A stretch of DNA of 64,000 nt. Source: Sphingomonas chungangi (lineage in GTDB: Bacteria; Pseudomonadota; Alphaproteobacteria; Sphingomonadales; Sphingomonadaceae). Positions 50,057-58,969 of this stretch are shown one piece after another. Position 1 is the first letter of the stretch, and the number at the start of each line of letters is the position of its first letter. The notes under the pieces are model-generated. The model was not told the origin of the DNA and did not search any database. It was given only the letters and a program-made list of their open reading frames with translations. Where the stretch lies: assembly GCF_013778325.1 (NCBI RefSeq), contig NZ_JACEIB010000027.1, forward strand, positions 124,001 to 188,000, given 5' to 3'. Both the position numbers and the translations under genes were made by a program.

Positions 50057-52315
50057 ATGCGCGCGACCCGACCTGCCCTGCGTACCGTTCTCCTGTCCGG
50101 CATCGCGCTCAGCCTTTCCGCCCCCGCCATAGCGGCGGCGCCCGCCAAGCCCTGGCTCGATCGCACGCTCTCGCCCGAGGCCCGCGCCGCCGCGCTGGTG
50201 AAGGCAATGACGCCGGACGAGAAGTTCCAGCTGGTCCGCACCTGGTTCCCGCCGCTTTCCACCGGCAAGCCCGGCGCGCCGACCGACATGATCCCGTCCG
50301 CCGGCGAGATGGTCGGCATCCCGCGCCTCGGCATCCCGACACTGCGCGAGAGCGATGCCAGCCTCGGCGTTGCCAACCAGGTCGAGCAGCGCAAGGGCGA
50401 CACCGCCACCGCGCTCCCCGCCAGCCTCGCCACCGCCGCAAGCTTCGATCCCGAGGTCGCCTACGAGGGCGGCGCCATGATCGGCGCGGAGGCGCGCGCC
50501 AAGCGCTTCAACGTGCTGCTGGCGGGCGGCACCAACCTCACCCGCGATCCGTGGGGCGGGCGCGACTTCGAATATCTCGGCGAGGATCCCCTGCTCTCCG
50601 GCATCATGGTCGGCGCGCACATCAAGGGCGTGCAGAGCAACCACATCGTCTCGACAATCAAGCATTACGTGCTGAACGCGCAGGAGACCGGCCGCATGGT
50701 CTATGACGCGCGGATCGGCCAGTCCGCGCTGCACGAGAGCGACCTGCTCGCTTTCCAGATCGGCATCGAGAAGGGCCGGCCCGGATCGGTGATGTGCTCC
50801 TACAACATCATCAACGGCGATCATGGCTGCGAGAGCCACGAGACGCTGACCAACGTGCTGCGCGGCGACTGGGGCTACAAGGGCTGGGTGATGTCCGACT
50901 GGGGCGCCGTCCACTCGACCGAGAAGGCCGCAAATGCCGGCCTTGATCAGGATTCGGGCGGCGAGCTGGACGACGGCGACTGGTTCCGCGACAAGCTGCG
51001 TGCGGCGGTGGCCAAGGGCAGCGTGCCGCAAGCCCGGCTCGACGCGATGGTACGCAACATCCTGACCGGCGTGATCGAGAGCGGCCTCTACGACGATCCC
51101 TCGCCGCAGATGGTGCAGCCCATCGACACCGACGCCCATGCGCTGGTCGCGCAGAAGGCGGCCGAGGAAGGCATCGTGCTGCTCCGTAACGAGGGCAATA
51201 TCCTGCCGCTGGCGGCGACCGCAAAGAAGATCGTCATCATCGGCGGCCATGCCGATGTCGGTGTGCTGTCGGGCGGCGGCTCCTCGCAGGTGCGCTCGAC
51301 CGGCGGCGTGCCGGTGGAGATTCCGCTCAAGGGCGGCCCCGCCGCCAGCTTCGCGCGCACGACCTGGCACAATTCGTCGCCGTTGAAGGCGGTGCAGGCG
51401 CTCAATCCGGGCGCCGAGGTGATCTATGTCGACGGCAGCGACGCGCAAGCCGCTGCTGCCGCTGCCAAGTCCGCCGACATCGCCCTGATCTTCGCGACCC
51501 AGTGGCGCACGGAGGCGGAGGACATCACCACCCTCTCCCTCCCCGACGATCAGGACGCGCTGATCGCGGCCGTCGCCGCCGCCAACCCGAAGACGGCGGT
51601 GGTGCTGGAAACCGGCGGCCCGGTGCTGATGCCGTGGCTGGGCAAGGTGCCGGCGGTGCTCGCCGCCTGGTATCCGGGGCAGAAGGGCGGCGAGGCGATC
51701 GCCAATATCCTGTTCGGCAAGGTGAACCCCTCGGGCCGCCTGCCGATCACCTTCCCCGCCGCCGCCGGCCAGGCGCCGCGTCCGGAGCCGGTCGGCCTCG
51801 CCCTCACTGCGCAGAATGACGCCGCCGCCAATGCCGGATCGCCGGGCGGCAAGATGGACAGTTTCCCGGTCGATTATCCGGAGGGCGCCGACGCCGGCTA
51901 TCGCTGGTACGCGAAGAAAGGCGAGACGCCGCTCTTCCCGTTCGGCTTCGGCCTCTCCTACACGCATTTCGCCTACGCCAACCTGAAAGTGACGGGCGGC
52001 GCGACGCTCACCGTCTCCTTCGACGTCACCAACAGCGGCAAGGTCGCGGGCGCCGACGTGCCGCAGCTTTATGTGACGCCGCCGGCGGGCGGTACCCAGG
52101 CGCGCCTCGCGGGCTTCGAGCGCGTGACGCTGCAGCCGGGCGAGACCAGGCACGTGACGCTGACCGCCGAGCGCCGGACGCTCGCGGCGTGGGACGAGAC
52201 GGCGCGCGGCTGGCATTTGGCGGGCGGCCGCTATGCCGTGGCGATCGGCCACCATGCCGGCGACGCCGCGCTCAAGGGTGAAGCTGCGCTGACGGACGCG
52301 AAGTTCAGGCCTTGA
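50057..52315 (+). CDS. Glycoside hydrolase family 3 beta-glucosidase, exported
   Basis: 752 aa. Signal peptide TVLLSGIALSLSAPAIAAAPA; GH3 N-terminal barrel with NLTRDPWGGRDFEYLGEDP, IKHYVLNAQETGR and nucleophile Asp in GWVMSDWGAVHSTEK; a C-terminal alpha/beta sandwich (NEGNILPL onward) and a fibronectin III-like end (GFGLSYTHFAYANL, DVTNSGKVAGADVPQLY). It should cleave beta-glucosides in the periplasm, feeding on what the TonB receptor brings in. A GAGAGGTAAT ribosome site precedes the ATG. The frame is open far upstream across the halogenase gene, but only by chance. Confidence 0.93.
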   Translation: MRATRPALRTVLLSGIALSLSAPAIAAAPAKPWLDRTLSPEARAAALVKAMTPDEKFQLVRTWFPPLSTGKPGAPTDMIPSAGEMVGIPRLGIPTLRESDASLGVANQVEQRKGDTATALPASLATAASFDPEVAYEGGAMIGAEARAKRFNVLLAGGTNLTRDPWGGRDFEYLGEDPLLSGIMVGAHIKGVQSNHIVSTIKHYVLNAQETGRMVYDARIGQSALHESDLLAFQIGIEKGRPGSVMCSYNIINGDHGCESHETLTNVLRGDWGYKGWVMSDWGAVHSTEKAANAGLDQDSGGELDDGDWFRDKLRAAVAKGSVPQARLDAMVRNILTGVIESGLYDDPSPQMVQPIDTDAHALVAQKAAEEGIVLLRNEGNILPLAATAKKIVIIGGHADVGVLSGGGSSQVRSTGGVPVEIPLKGGPAASFARTTWHNSSPLKAVQALNPGAEVIYVDGSDAQAAAAAAKSADIALIFATQWRTEAEDITTLSLPDDQDALIAAVAAANPKTAVVLETGGPVLMPWLGKVPAVLAAWYPGQKGGEAIANILFGKVNPSGRLPITFPAAAGQAPRPEPVGLALTAQNDAAANAGSPGGKMDSFPVDYPEGADAGYRWYAKKGETPLFPFGFGLSYTHFAYANLKVTGGATLTVSFDVTNSGKVAGADVPQLYVTPPAGGTQARLAGFERVTLQPGETRHVTLTAERRTLAAWDETARGWHLAGGRYAVAIGHHAGDAALKGEAALTDAKFRP

Positions 52316-52322
52316 CGACAAG

Positions 52323-52481
52323 CCCTCTTCCGCTGAGCGGGAGAGGGATACGAAGACTTGGCAGCTTGCTGCCTAGTCGGAGTTGGGTGAGGGCATGAGG
52401 CGACCGCCGCGCCTGCCAACAGGCCCTCATCCTCCCCACCGCTTCGCGTCGGGTCCCCTCCCTCTCCCAAGCGAGAGAGGG
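52323..52481. repeat. Double-hairpin intergenic repeat, copy 2
   Basis: First hairpin: CCCTCTTCCGC and GCGGGAGAGGG around GA (52323-52347, one mismatch). Second: CCCTCTCcC and GcGAGAGAGGG (52460-52481). The core has CTCATCCTCCCCACCGC and GGGTCCCCTCC as in copy 1. It occupies the whole gap between the convergent GH3 gene and ohrR. Confidence 0.8.
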
Positions 52482-52483
52482 CA

Positions 52484-52921
52484 TTACTCCGCCAACGCAT
52501 CCCTCAGAGCTTTTACCTGCATGTTCAGCCGCTGGAGATCGGGCACCGTAAGGCCGGATCTCTCCAGCAACCGCTCCGCAAGGCACGTGCTGCGCTCCTG
52601 CATCTCGCGTCCCTTGTCGGTCAGCCGCACGAACACCTGCCGTTCGTCCGCCGGGTTGCGCTCTCGCGTGAGCAGCCCACCTGCCTCCAGCCTTTTCACC
52701 AGCGGCGTGATTGTGCTGGACTCCAGTGCCAGTCGCTCAGCGATCGCGCCGATCGTCTGCCCATCCTGCTCCCACAGCGCGAGCAGCACGAGATATTGGG
52801 GATAGGTGATCCCCAGCTCGTCCAGCAGCGGGCGATACGCGCGATTGATCGCGATCCCTGCCGAATAGACGGCGTAGCAGAGCTGATCGTCCAGTCCGAG
52901 CGGGGGAATGGGTCCGTTCAT
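52484..52921 (-). CDS. ohrR: OhrR, organic peroxide-sensing MarR-family repressor
   Basis: 145 aa from the ATG at 52919-52921. MarR winged helix: TYPQYLVLLALWEQDGQTIGAIAERLALESSTITPLVKRLEAGG, then NPADERQVFVRLTDKG wing. The sensing Cys15 (DDQLCYAVYSA) is the OhrR hallmark, and Cys113 offers a second thiol, making it a two-Cys type as in Xanthomonas. Peroxide oxidation releases DNA and induces ohr, which is divergent across a 142-bp gap with repeated palindromes. Confidence 0.9.
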   Translation of the reverse strand: MNGPIPPLGLDDQLCYAVYSAGIAINRAYRPLLDELGITYPQYLVLLALWEQDGQTIGAIAERLALESSTITPLVKRLEAGGLLTRERNPADERQVFVRLTDKGREMQERSTCLAERLLERSGLTVPDLQRLNMQVKALRDALAE

Positions 52922-52965
52922 CGGCGCATCTCCGGCCTCTTCCAAAATTTTTTCACGAAAATCGA

Positions 52966-53047
52966 TATCGCGATAAATTTCTCTCTTTACAAGCCGGTCG
53001 CACACGTCCACCTGGTAATTATCGCGATAACGATTATCGCGAAATAA
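52966..53047. promoter_or_regulatory. Repeated palindromes in the ohrR-ohr intergenic region
   Basis: TATCGCGATA occurs exactly at 52966-52975 and again at 53020-53029 (extended to TTATCGCGATAA, 53019-53030), with an imperfect third copy TTATCGCGAAATAA at 53034-53047. Their placement between the divergent ohrR and ohr starts makes them likely OhrR operators for both genes. The region is AT-rich compared with its surroundings. Confidence 0.6.
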
Positions 53048-53063
53048 TCCAAGGAGACTCGCC

Positions 53064-53486
53064 ATGACCATCCTGTATCGCACCGAAGCCACCTCCACCG
53101 GCGGCCGCACCGGCACCTCGAAGACGGCGGACGGTCGGCTGTCGGTCACGCTCGATACGGTGAAGGAGCTGGGCGGCGCCGGCGGTGACGGCACCAATCC
53201 GGAGCAGCTGTTCGCGGCCGGTTATTCGGCCTGCTTCCTGGGCGCGCTGAAGTATGTCGCCGGGCAGAAGAAAGTGAAGATCGACGAGGCCACCACCGTC
53301 ACCGCCTCGGTCGGCATCGGCCCGCGTGAGGACGGCCAGGGTTTCGGCCTCGACATCGCGCTCAGCGTCGCGATCCCGGGCGTCGATCGCGCGACGGCGG
53401 AGGAACTGGTCGCAGCGGCGGACGTGGTGTGCCCCTATTCCCACCTCGTCCACAACGGCGCCAAGCTGGTGCTGTCGGTCGCCTGA
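53064..53486 (+). CDS. ohr: Organic hydroperoxide resistance protein Ohr
   Basis: 140 aa OsmC-fold peroxidase. Peroxidatic Cys57 in GYSACFLGAL and resolving Cys123 in VVCPYSHLVHNG; Arg15 (GGRTG) and Glu47 (NPEQLF) complete the active site. It reduces organic and fatty acid hydroperoxides using lipoyl thiols. A strong AAGGAG site precedes the ATG. A bidirectional terminator follows, so it is a single-gene transcript under OhrR control. Confidence 0.95.
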   Translation: MTILYRTEATSTGGRTGTSKTADGRLSVTLDTVKELGGAGGDGTNPEQLFAAGYSACFLGALKYVAGQKKVKIDEATTVTASVGIGPREDGQGFGLDIALSVAIPGVDRATAEELVAAADVVCPYSHLVHNGAKLVLSVA

Positions 53487-53496
53487 CCTTCCCGGC

Positions 53497-53534
53497 AAAA
53501 GGGGCGCGAAGCACACCGCTTCGCGCCCCTTTTT
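53497..53534. terminator. Bidirectional intrinsic terminator
   Basis: Perfect 12-bp stem GGGGCGCGAAGC (53501-53512) and GCTTCGCGCCCC (53518-53529), loop ACACC, flanked by AAAA (53497-53500) and TTTTT (53530-53534). It terminates ohr on the plus strand and the SDR gene on the minus strand. Confidence 0.9.
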
Positions 53535-53541
53535 GCGTGCC

Positions 53542-54312
53542 TCAGTTTTGCCCTTCGCGCGCCTGCTTCGCGAAGGCGTTGAGCTGGGTCAGCGTCTCGT
53601 CGAAGCGGCCCTCCGCCTCCGCCGAACGCAGGGCGACGGCACGATTGACCACGATCTCCCTCGGCGTCGGCTGCTGCATGAACTTTACCATCACCTGGTC
53701 GGTGAATTCGTCGAGCGGCTGATAGCCCGGACGAGTCTCCTGGCCCGGCGTGAGGCCGGTCTGCACCGCCGGCGGCACCAGCTCGATCACCTCGACCCTG
53801 CCCTTCAGCTCCTCGCGCAGCGCGATCGTATAGGAATGGATTGCCGCCTTGGTCGCGCAATAGGTCGGCGCCACGGTCATCGGCACGAAGGCGAGGCCCG
53901 ACGTCACGTTGACGATCGCCGCATCGTCCTGCGCCACCAGATGATCGATCAGCGCGTCGAGGATGCGGATCGGGCCGAGCAGGTTGGTGGTGATCGTCGC
54001 CTCGGCATCGGCGAGATCGCGCGACTTCGTGACATCCTCGAAGCGCATGATGCCGGCATTGTTGATCACCACGTTGAGCGCGGGATGCGCCGCGAGCAGC
54101 CGCTTGGCGAAATCGGCGACGCCCTCCGCGCTCTCCACGTCGAGCGTCAGCGCGTGCATGTTCGCGCGGCCTTCGATCGCCTTGTCGAGCACGTCCTGCC
54201 GGCGTCCCGCGACGATCACGGTGTTGCCGGCATCGTGGAAGCGATGCGCCAGCGCCTCGCCGATGCCCGATCCGCCGCCGGTGATGAGGATCGTGTTGCC
54301 CTGGTTCTTCAT
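53542..54312 (-). CDS. Short-chain dehydrogenase/reductase (DltE-like)
   Basis: 256 aa from the ATG at 54310-54312. NAD(P) motif TGGGSGIGEALAHRF, NNAG in VVINNAGIMRF, and catalytic YxxxK in PTYCATKAAIHSY with an upstream Ser in VTSGLAF. The C-terminal EVIELVPPAVQTGL and MQQPTPREIVVNRAVALR resemble DltE-type SDRs. The substrate is unknown. It is divergent from an HxlR regulator across 104 bp, which probably controls it. Confidence 0.88.
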   Translation of the reverse strand: MKNQGNTILITGGGSGIGEALAHRFHDAGNTVIVAGRRQDVLDKAIEGRANMHALTLDVESAEGVADFAKRLLAAHPALNVVINNAGIMRFEDVTKSRDLADAEATITTNLLGPIRILDALIDHLVAQDDAAIVNVTSGLAFVPMTVAPTYCATKAAIHSYTIALREELKGRVEVIELVPPAVQTGLTPGQETRPGYQPLDEFTDQVMVKFMQQPTPREIVVNRAVALRSAEAEGRFDETLTQLNAFAKQAREGQN

Positions 54313-54416
54313 GGGACTGCTCCTTCGCAGAATTGATGGCGCGGATGTAGTCCGCCACTTTCCGATGGGTAGAAGGCACCGACAAGATTTATACTTACCC
54401 GAAAGAGAGCGACCCG

Positions 54417-54839
54417 ATGTCGAGCCTGCCCTTCGACGATGCCACCATCCGCCGCGCGCGTCGCATCGCGGAGAACACTCCACCGACGCAATGCGATCCG
54501 CGTGTCGAGGCGCTGGTCAACGATCTGATCGGCCGCGTCGCCGACAAGTGGACGATGATCATCCTCGAGACGCTGACCGAGCATGAGGAACTGCGCTTCA
54601 CCCAACTCGGCCGGCAGGTCCCCGGCATCAGCCAGAAGATGCTGACCCAGACGCTCCGCCAGATGGAGCGCGACGGCATGGTGACGCGCACCGTCCACCC
54701 GGTAATCCCGCCGCGCGTGGACTATCGCCTCACCGAACTCGGCCAAAGCCTCGGCGTGGCCTTCTGCGGCGTGTGGATCTGGGCGGAGGACAATTTCGGC
54801 AAGGTGGAGGCAGCGCGGGAAGCGTTCGACAGGCGGTAA
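54417..54839 (+). CDS. HxlR family transcriptional regulator
   Basis: 140 aa. HxlR winged helix with ADKWTMIILETLTEHEELRFTQLGRQVPGISQKMLTQTLRQMERDGMVTRTVHPVIPPRVDYRLTELG in its usual positions (the whole 45-110 region), and a Cys at 26 that could serve redox sensing. It is divergent from the SDR gene, the standard layout for an HxlR repressor and its target. The gap contains GGGTA and TACCC blocks (54367 and 54394 regions) that might be half-sites, a weak observation. Confidence 0.87.
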   Translation: MSSLPFDDATIRRARRIAENTPPTQCDPRVEALVNDLIGRVADKWTMIILETLTEHEELRFTQLGRQVPGISQKMLTQTLRQMERDGMVTRTVHPVIPPRVDYRLTELGQSLGVAFCGVWIWAEDNFGKVEAAREAFDRR

Positions 54840-54840
54840 G

Positions 54841-54962
54841 CCCTCTCCCCTTCAGGGGAGAGGGTTGGGAGAGGGGGCGAGGCGAAGCCGAGCACTGGCG
54901 TCCCCCTCCCCTCCTCACCGCTTCGCGGCGGATCCCCTCCCTCTCCCCTGAAGGGGAGAGGG
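54841..54962. repeat. Double-hairpin intergenic repeat, copy 3
   Basis: Hairpin one: CCCTCTCCCC and GGGGAGAGGG around TTCA (54841-54864). Hairpin two: the same arms around TGAA (54939-54962). The core includes CTCACCGCTTCGCGGCGG and ATCCCCTCC. It fills the gap between the convergent HxlR and glmS genes, where it may double as a transcription stop. Confidence 0.85.
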
Positions 54963-54970
54963 CATTAGGC

Positions 54971-56794
54971 TCACTCCACCGTTACGCTCTTCGCGAGGTT
55001 GCGAGGCTGATCGACGTCGGTGCCCTTGGCCACCGCCACATGATAGGCCAGCAGCTGCACCGGGATCGCATACACCAGCGGCGCGATCAGCGGATGGACC
55101 TTGGGCATGGTGATAGTGGCGATGCAGCCCTCGCCGGCCTGCTCCACCCCGTCATAGTCGGAGATCAGCACCACCTGCCCACCGCGCGCCTGCACCTCCT
55201 GCATGTTGGAGACGGTCTTCTCGAACAGCGGGCCGGACGGGGCCAGCACGATCACCGGCACATTCTCGTCGATCAGCGCGATCGGGCCGTGCTTCATCTC
55301 GCCCGCGGCATAGCCCTCGGCGTGGATGTAGCTGATTTCCTTGAGCTTCAGCGCGCCTTCCAGCGCCAGCGGATAGTCCGGCCCGCGCCCGAGATAGAGC
55401 ACGTCCCGCGCCTTGGCGATCATCGGCGCCATCGCCTCGATCGCCTCGTCATAGGCGAGCGCGCCGTTCAGAGCGGCGGGCGCCTCCGAAAGATGGCGGA
55501 CGATGTTGCGCTCCTCGTCGGCGCTCAGCCGCCCCTTGGCGCGCGCCAGATTGGCGGCGAAGGTCGCCAGCACCGCCAGCTGGCAGGTGAAGGCCTTGGT
55601 CGAGGCGACGCCGATCTCCGGCCCGGCATGGGTGGCGAGCAGCAGGTCCGCCTCGCGCGCCATGGTGGAGGTCGGCACGTTGACCACCACCGCGATCTTC
55701 TGCCCGTTGGCCCGCGCGTGGCGCAGCGCCGCCAGCGTGTCCGCCGTTTCGCCCGACTGCGAGATGAAGAGGGCGAGGCCGCCCTCCTCCATCACAGGCT
55801 CGCGATAGCGGAACTCGCTCGCCACATCGATGTCGACGGGCACGCGGGCGAACTGCTCGAACCAGTATTTGGCGACCATGCCGGCATAGAAACTGGTGCC
55901 GCACGCGACGATGGTGACGCGCCGCACCGACGACAGATCGAAATCCTCGGTCGGCAGCGAAACCTGCCCCTCGAACCCGCGGACATAGGCACGCAAGGTC
56001 TGCGCGACCACGATCGGCTGCTCGTAAATCTCCTTGAGCATGAAGTGGCGGTGGTTGCCCTTGGAGATGGTGACGTCGCTCGCGCCCGAGAGTATGACGG
56101 GGCGCTCGACCGGCTGATCGTCGCGATCGTAGACCGTGGTGCCGTCGCGGGTGAGCACGCACCAGTCGCCCTCCTCCAGATAGCAGATGCGCTGGGTGAG
56201 CGGTGCCAGCGCCAGAGCGTCGGAGCCCAGATAGCTCTCGGTCTCGCCGAAGCCGACGACCAGCGGCGAGCCCAGCCGCGCGCCGATCAGCAAATCCGGG
56301 TTGGAGCGGAACAGGATGGCGAGCGCGAAGGCGCCGTGCAGGCGTTTGAGCGTCACGCGCACCGCCTCGACCGGATCGAGCCCCTTCTCCACCTGCTCGG
56401 AGATCAGGTGGCAGACCACTTCGGTATCGGTCTGCGACTTGAACACCCGGCCGCGCGCGATCAGTTCGTCGCGCAGCGGCTTGAAATTCTCGATGATGCC
56501 GTTGTGGACGACGGCCACCTCGTCGGTGGCGTGGGGGTGGGCATTGTCCTCGGTCGGCGCGCCGTGGGTCGCCCAGCGGGTGTGCGCGATGCCAGTGGTA
56601 CCGGGCAGCGGCTGATCCTCGAGTACCTTCGCCAGGTTGTCGAGCTTGCCGGCGGCGCGGCGGCGATCGATCAGGCCGTCATGATCGGTCGCGATGCCGG
56701 CCGAGTCATAGCCGCGATATTCGAGCCGGCGCAGCCCCGCCAGCAGGCGCGGCGCGACCGCTTCGGTTCCGAGAATTCCGATGATTCCGCACAT
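54971..56794 (-). CDS. glmS: Glutamine-fructose-6-phosphate aminotransferase (isomerizing)
   Basis: 607 aa. N-terminal nucleophile Cys2 (MCGIIGILG), glutaminase motifs TGIAHTRWATHG and VVHNGIIENF, then two SIS domains (ACGTSFYAGM; SQSGETADTLAAL; HGPIALIDENVPV) and the C-terminal NLAKSVTVE. It makes glucosamine-6-phosphate for peptidoglycan and lipopolysaccharide. It follows glmU by 77 bp on the same strand; no ribozyme-like leader is visible in that short gap. Confidence 0.96.
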   Translation of the reverse strand: MCGIIGILGTEAVAPRLLAGLRRLEYRGYDSAGIATDHDGLIDRRRAAGKLDNLAKVLEDQPLPGTTGIAHTRWATHGAPTEDNAHPHATDEVAVVHNGIIENFKPLRDELIARGRVFKSQTDTEVVCHLISEQVEKGLDPVEAVRVTLKRLHGAFALAILFRSNPDLLIGARLGSPLVVGFGETESYLGSDALALAPLTQRICYLEEGDWCVLTRDGTTVYDRDDQPVERPVILSGASDVTISKGNHRHFMLKEIYEQPIVVAQTLRAYVRGFEGQVSLPTEDFDLSSVRRVTIVACGTSFYAGMVAKYWFEQFARVPVDIDVASEFRYREPVMEEGGLALFISQSGETADTLAALRHARANGQKIAVVVNVPTSTMAREADLLLATHAGPEIGVASTKAFTCQLAVLATFAANLARAKGRLSADEERNIVRHLSEAPAALNGALAYDEAIEAMAPMIAKARDVLYLGRGPDYPLALEGALKLKEISYIHAEGYAAGEMKHGPIALIDENVPVIVLAPSGPLFEKTVSNMQEVQARGGQVVLISDYDGVEQAGEGCIATITMPKVHPLIAPLVYAIPVQLLAYHVAVAKGTDVDQPRNLAKSVTVE

Positions 56795-56871
56795 GGAAAC
56801 AACCCCGAGAAAGATTGGCCGACCCTGCCGTCGCCCTAGTCCCTAGAGCGATTGATCGATGCTGAACAGGC

Positions 56872-58242
56872 TCAGCCGCCGCTCTTCTTGCGCTCGCTCA
56901 TGCGGGCGCGGAAGCGAGTGGCCCAGCCGGGCTTTTCCTCCTGGTTGGGGCGGACCAGCGCCAGCGCCTCGGGCGCCACGTCCTTCGTCACCACCGCGCC
57001 CGCCGCAACGATCGCGCCCTTGCCGATCGTCACCGGCGCCACCAGCGCGCTGTTGGAGCCGATGAAAGCCCCCTCGCCGACGATCGTCCGGTATTTGAGG
57101 AAGCCGTCATAGTTGCAGAAAATCGTGCCCGCGCCGATGTTCGCCCCTGCGCCGACCTCGCCATCGCCCAGATAGGTCAGGTGGTTGGCCTTGGCGCCCT
57201 CGCCCACCGTCACGTTCTTCACCTCGACGAAATTGCCGATATGCGCCTTGGTGCCGATCTTCGCGCCGGGCCGCAGGCGGGCATAGGGGCCGATCAGCGC
57301 ACCAGCGCCGATCTCGGCCTTCTCCAGATGGGTGAAGGCACGGATCACGGCGCCATCCGCCACCGTCACGCCGGGGGCGAAGACGACGTTCTGCTCGATC
57401 GTGACGTCGCGGCCGACCACCGTGTCGTAGGCGAACCACACAGTCTCAGGCGCGACGAGTGTGACGCCGTCCGCCATCGCCTGCGCCCGACGGCGGCCCT
57501 GCCATTCGGCCTCGACCCCGGCAAGCTCGGCGCGGCTGTTGACGCCCGCCACTTCCCACGCCTCGGTCTCGATCACCGCCGACTTGCGGCCGTCCGCCTG
57601 CGCCAGGTTGACGATGTCGACGAGATAATATTCGTCCGCCGCATTGTCGTTGCCGACCCGCGCCAGCAGCGGCCATAGATCGGCCGAGCGCACCGCCATC
57701 AGCCCGGAATTGCAGAGGGTTACGGCATATTCCTCGCTCGTGGCATCCTTGGCCTCGACCATCTTGGATATAACGCCCGTCTCGTCGGCGATCACCCGGC
57801 CATAGGCGCCGGGCACCGGCGGACGGAAGCCCAACACCACGACGGCAGGCGCATCTTCGGCGTGCAGCCTCTCCAGCATCCGCGCCATCGTCTCGGTCGG
57901 CACCATCGGCACATCACCGTAGAGGATGAGGATGTCGCCCTCGAAGCCTTCCAGCGACGCCTCGGCCTGCTGGACCGCATGGCCGGTGCCGAGCTGCGGT
58001 TCCTGCGTCGCTACCCGGGCGCCACGCTCGGCGACCGCCTTCTCGATCTGCTCGCGGCCATGGCCGACAACGATCACCTCCGCCACCGGCCCGAGCGCCT
58101 CGACGCTCGCCAGCAGATGCGACAGCATCGGCCGCCCAGCGATCGGGTGCAGCACCTTGTGCGTGTCGGACTTCATGCGCGTGCCCTTGCCGGCGGCGAG
58201 GATCACGGTGGCAAACGGTGCTGGGGTGGCGTGCTCGGTCAT
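56872..58242 (-). CDS. glmU: Bifunctional UDP-N-acetylglucosamine pyrophosphorylase/glucosamine-1-phosphate acetyltransferase
   Basis: 456 aa from the ATG at 58240-58242. Uridylyltransferase domain: VILAAGKGTRMKSDTHKVLHP, EPQLGTGHAVQQAE, ILYGDVPM. C-terminal left-handed beta-helix acetyltransferase: GPYARLRPGAKIG, HIGNFVEVKN, HLTYLGDGEVG, GAGTIFCNYDG. It makes UDP-GlcNAc from the GlmS product after GlmM. It forms a glmU-glmS unit and is divergent from gph (61 bp between starts). Confidence 0.96.
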   Translation of the reverse strand: MTEHATPAPFATVILAAGKGTRMKSDTHKVLHPIAGRPMLSHLLASVEALGPVAEVIVVGHGREQIEKAVAERGARVATQEPQLGTGHAVQQAEASLEGFEGDILILYGDVPMVPTETMARMLERLHAEDAPAVVVLGFRPPVPGAYGRVIADETGVISKMVEAKDATSEEYAVTLCNSGLMAVRSADLWPLLARVGNDNAADEYYLVDIVNLAQADGRKSAVIETEAWEVAGVNSRAELAGVEAEWQGRRRAQAMADGVTLVAPETVWFAYDTVVGRDVTIEQNVVFAPGVTVADGAVIRAFTHLEKAEIGAGALIGPYARLRPGAKIGTKAHIGNFVEVKNVTVGEGAKANHLTYLGDGEVGAGANIGAGTIFCNYDGFLKYRTIVGEGAFIGSNSALVAPVTIGKGAIVAAGAVVTKDVAPEALALVRPNQEEKPGWATRFRARMSERKKSGG

Positions 58243-58303
58243 GGCGCGGGAAATGCCACGGGCGGCTTGCCAGTTCCAGCCGCCTTCGCCATGCGGTCCG
58301 CTT

Positions 58304-58969
58304 ATGGCCACGCACCGCTTCCGCACCGTCGTGTTCGATCTCGACGGCACCCTCGCCGATACCGCGCCGGATCTCACCGCTGCGCTCAACCACGCGATGC
58401 GCGAGTTGGGGCGCGAGCCGATCCCGGCGGAGGACGTGCGCCACATGGTCGGCCACGGCGCACGCGCGTTGCTGCGCAAGGGGCTGGCGGCGACGGGCGA
58501 GGTTTCGGAGGCACTGGTCGAACAGGGATTCCCTCTCTTCATCGCTTATTATGAAGAGCATATCGCCGATCATTCGCACCCGTTCGAAGGCGTCGAAGAG
58601 ACGCTGGACGCGCTGGTGGCGAACGGCGTGACGATCGCGATCTGCACCAACAAGCTCGAAGGGCTGACCCACCGCTTTCTGAAGGCGATGGGCTGGGAGA
58701 GCCGCTTCGCCGCCGTGGTCGGCGGCGACACGCTGGACGTGCGCAAACCCGATCCGGCCCCGCTCTTCGCCGCGATCGAGCGATCCGGCGGCGAAGGCCC
58801 GGCGGTGTTCGTCGGCGATTCGATCACCGATACCGACACGGCCAAGGCGGCCGGGCTGCCGTGCGTCGCGCTCAGCTTCGGGTTCCACGACCGGCCGCCG
58901 GAAGAGCTCGGCGCCGACCGGCTGATCAATCACTGGAACGAGCTGATCCCGGCGCTGATCAGCCTTTAG
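58304..58969 (+). CDS. gph: Phosphoglycolate phosphatase (HAD family)
   Basis: 221 aa from the ATG at 58304. HAD motif I VVFDLDGTLADTAPD, motif II ICTNKLEG, Lys in VRKPDPAPL and motif IV VFVGDSITDTDTAKAAG, with the cap domain of Gph (RHMVGHGARALLRKGL). It clears 2-phosphoglycolate, a DNA-repair by-product. The TAG stop overlaps the stop of the convergent SRPBCC gene by 4 bp. Confidence 0.88.
   Translation: MATHRFRTVVFDLDGTLADTAPDLTAALNHAMRELGREPIPAEDVRHMVGHGARALLRKGLAATGEVSEALVEQGFPLFIAYYEEHIADHSHPFEGVEETLDALVANGVTIAICTNKLEGLTHRFLKAMGWESRFAAVVGGDTLDVRKPDPAPLFAAIERSGGEGPAVFVGDSITDTDTAKAAGLPCVALSFGFHDRPPEELGADRLINHWNELIPALISL

Noticed and set aside
48536-52315. Apparent 1259-codon fusion across the halogenase and GH3 genes
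   Set aside because: The halogenase region is read out of frame; only codons from 50057 encode a real protein (GH3).
54773-56839. 688-codon frame antisense to glmS
   Set aside because: His/Asp/Arg-rich composition, no domain, and full overlap with a conserved enzyme.
56795-56871. glmS riboswitch/ribozyme
   Set aside because: The glmU-glmS gap is only 77 bp and shows no such structure; the element is a Gram-positive feature.
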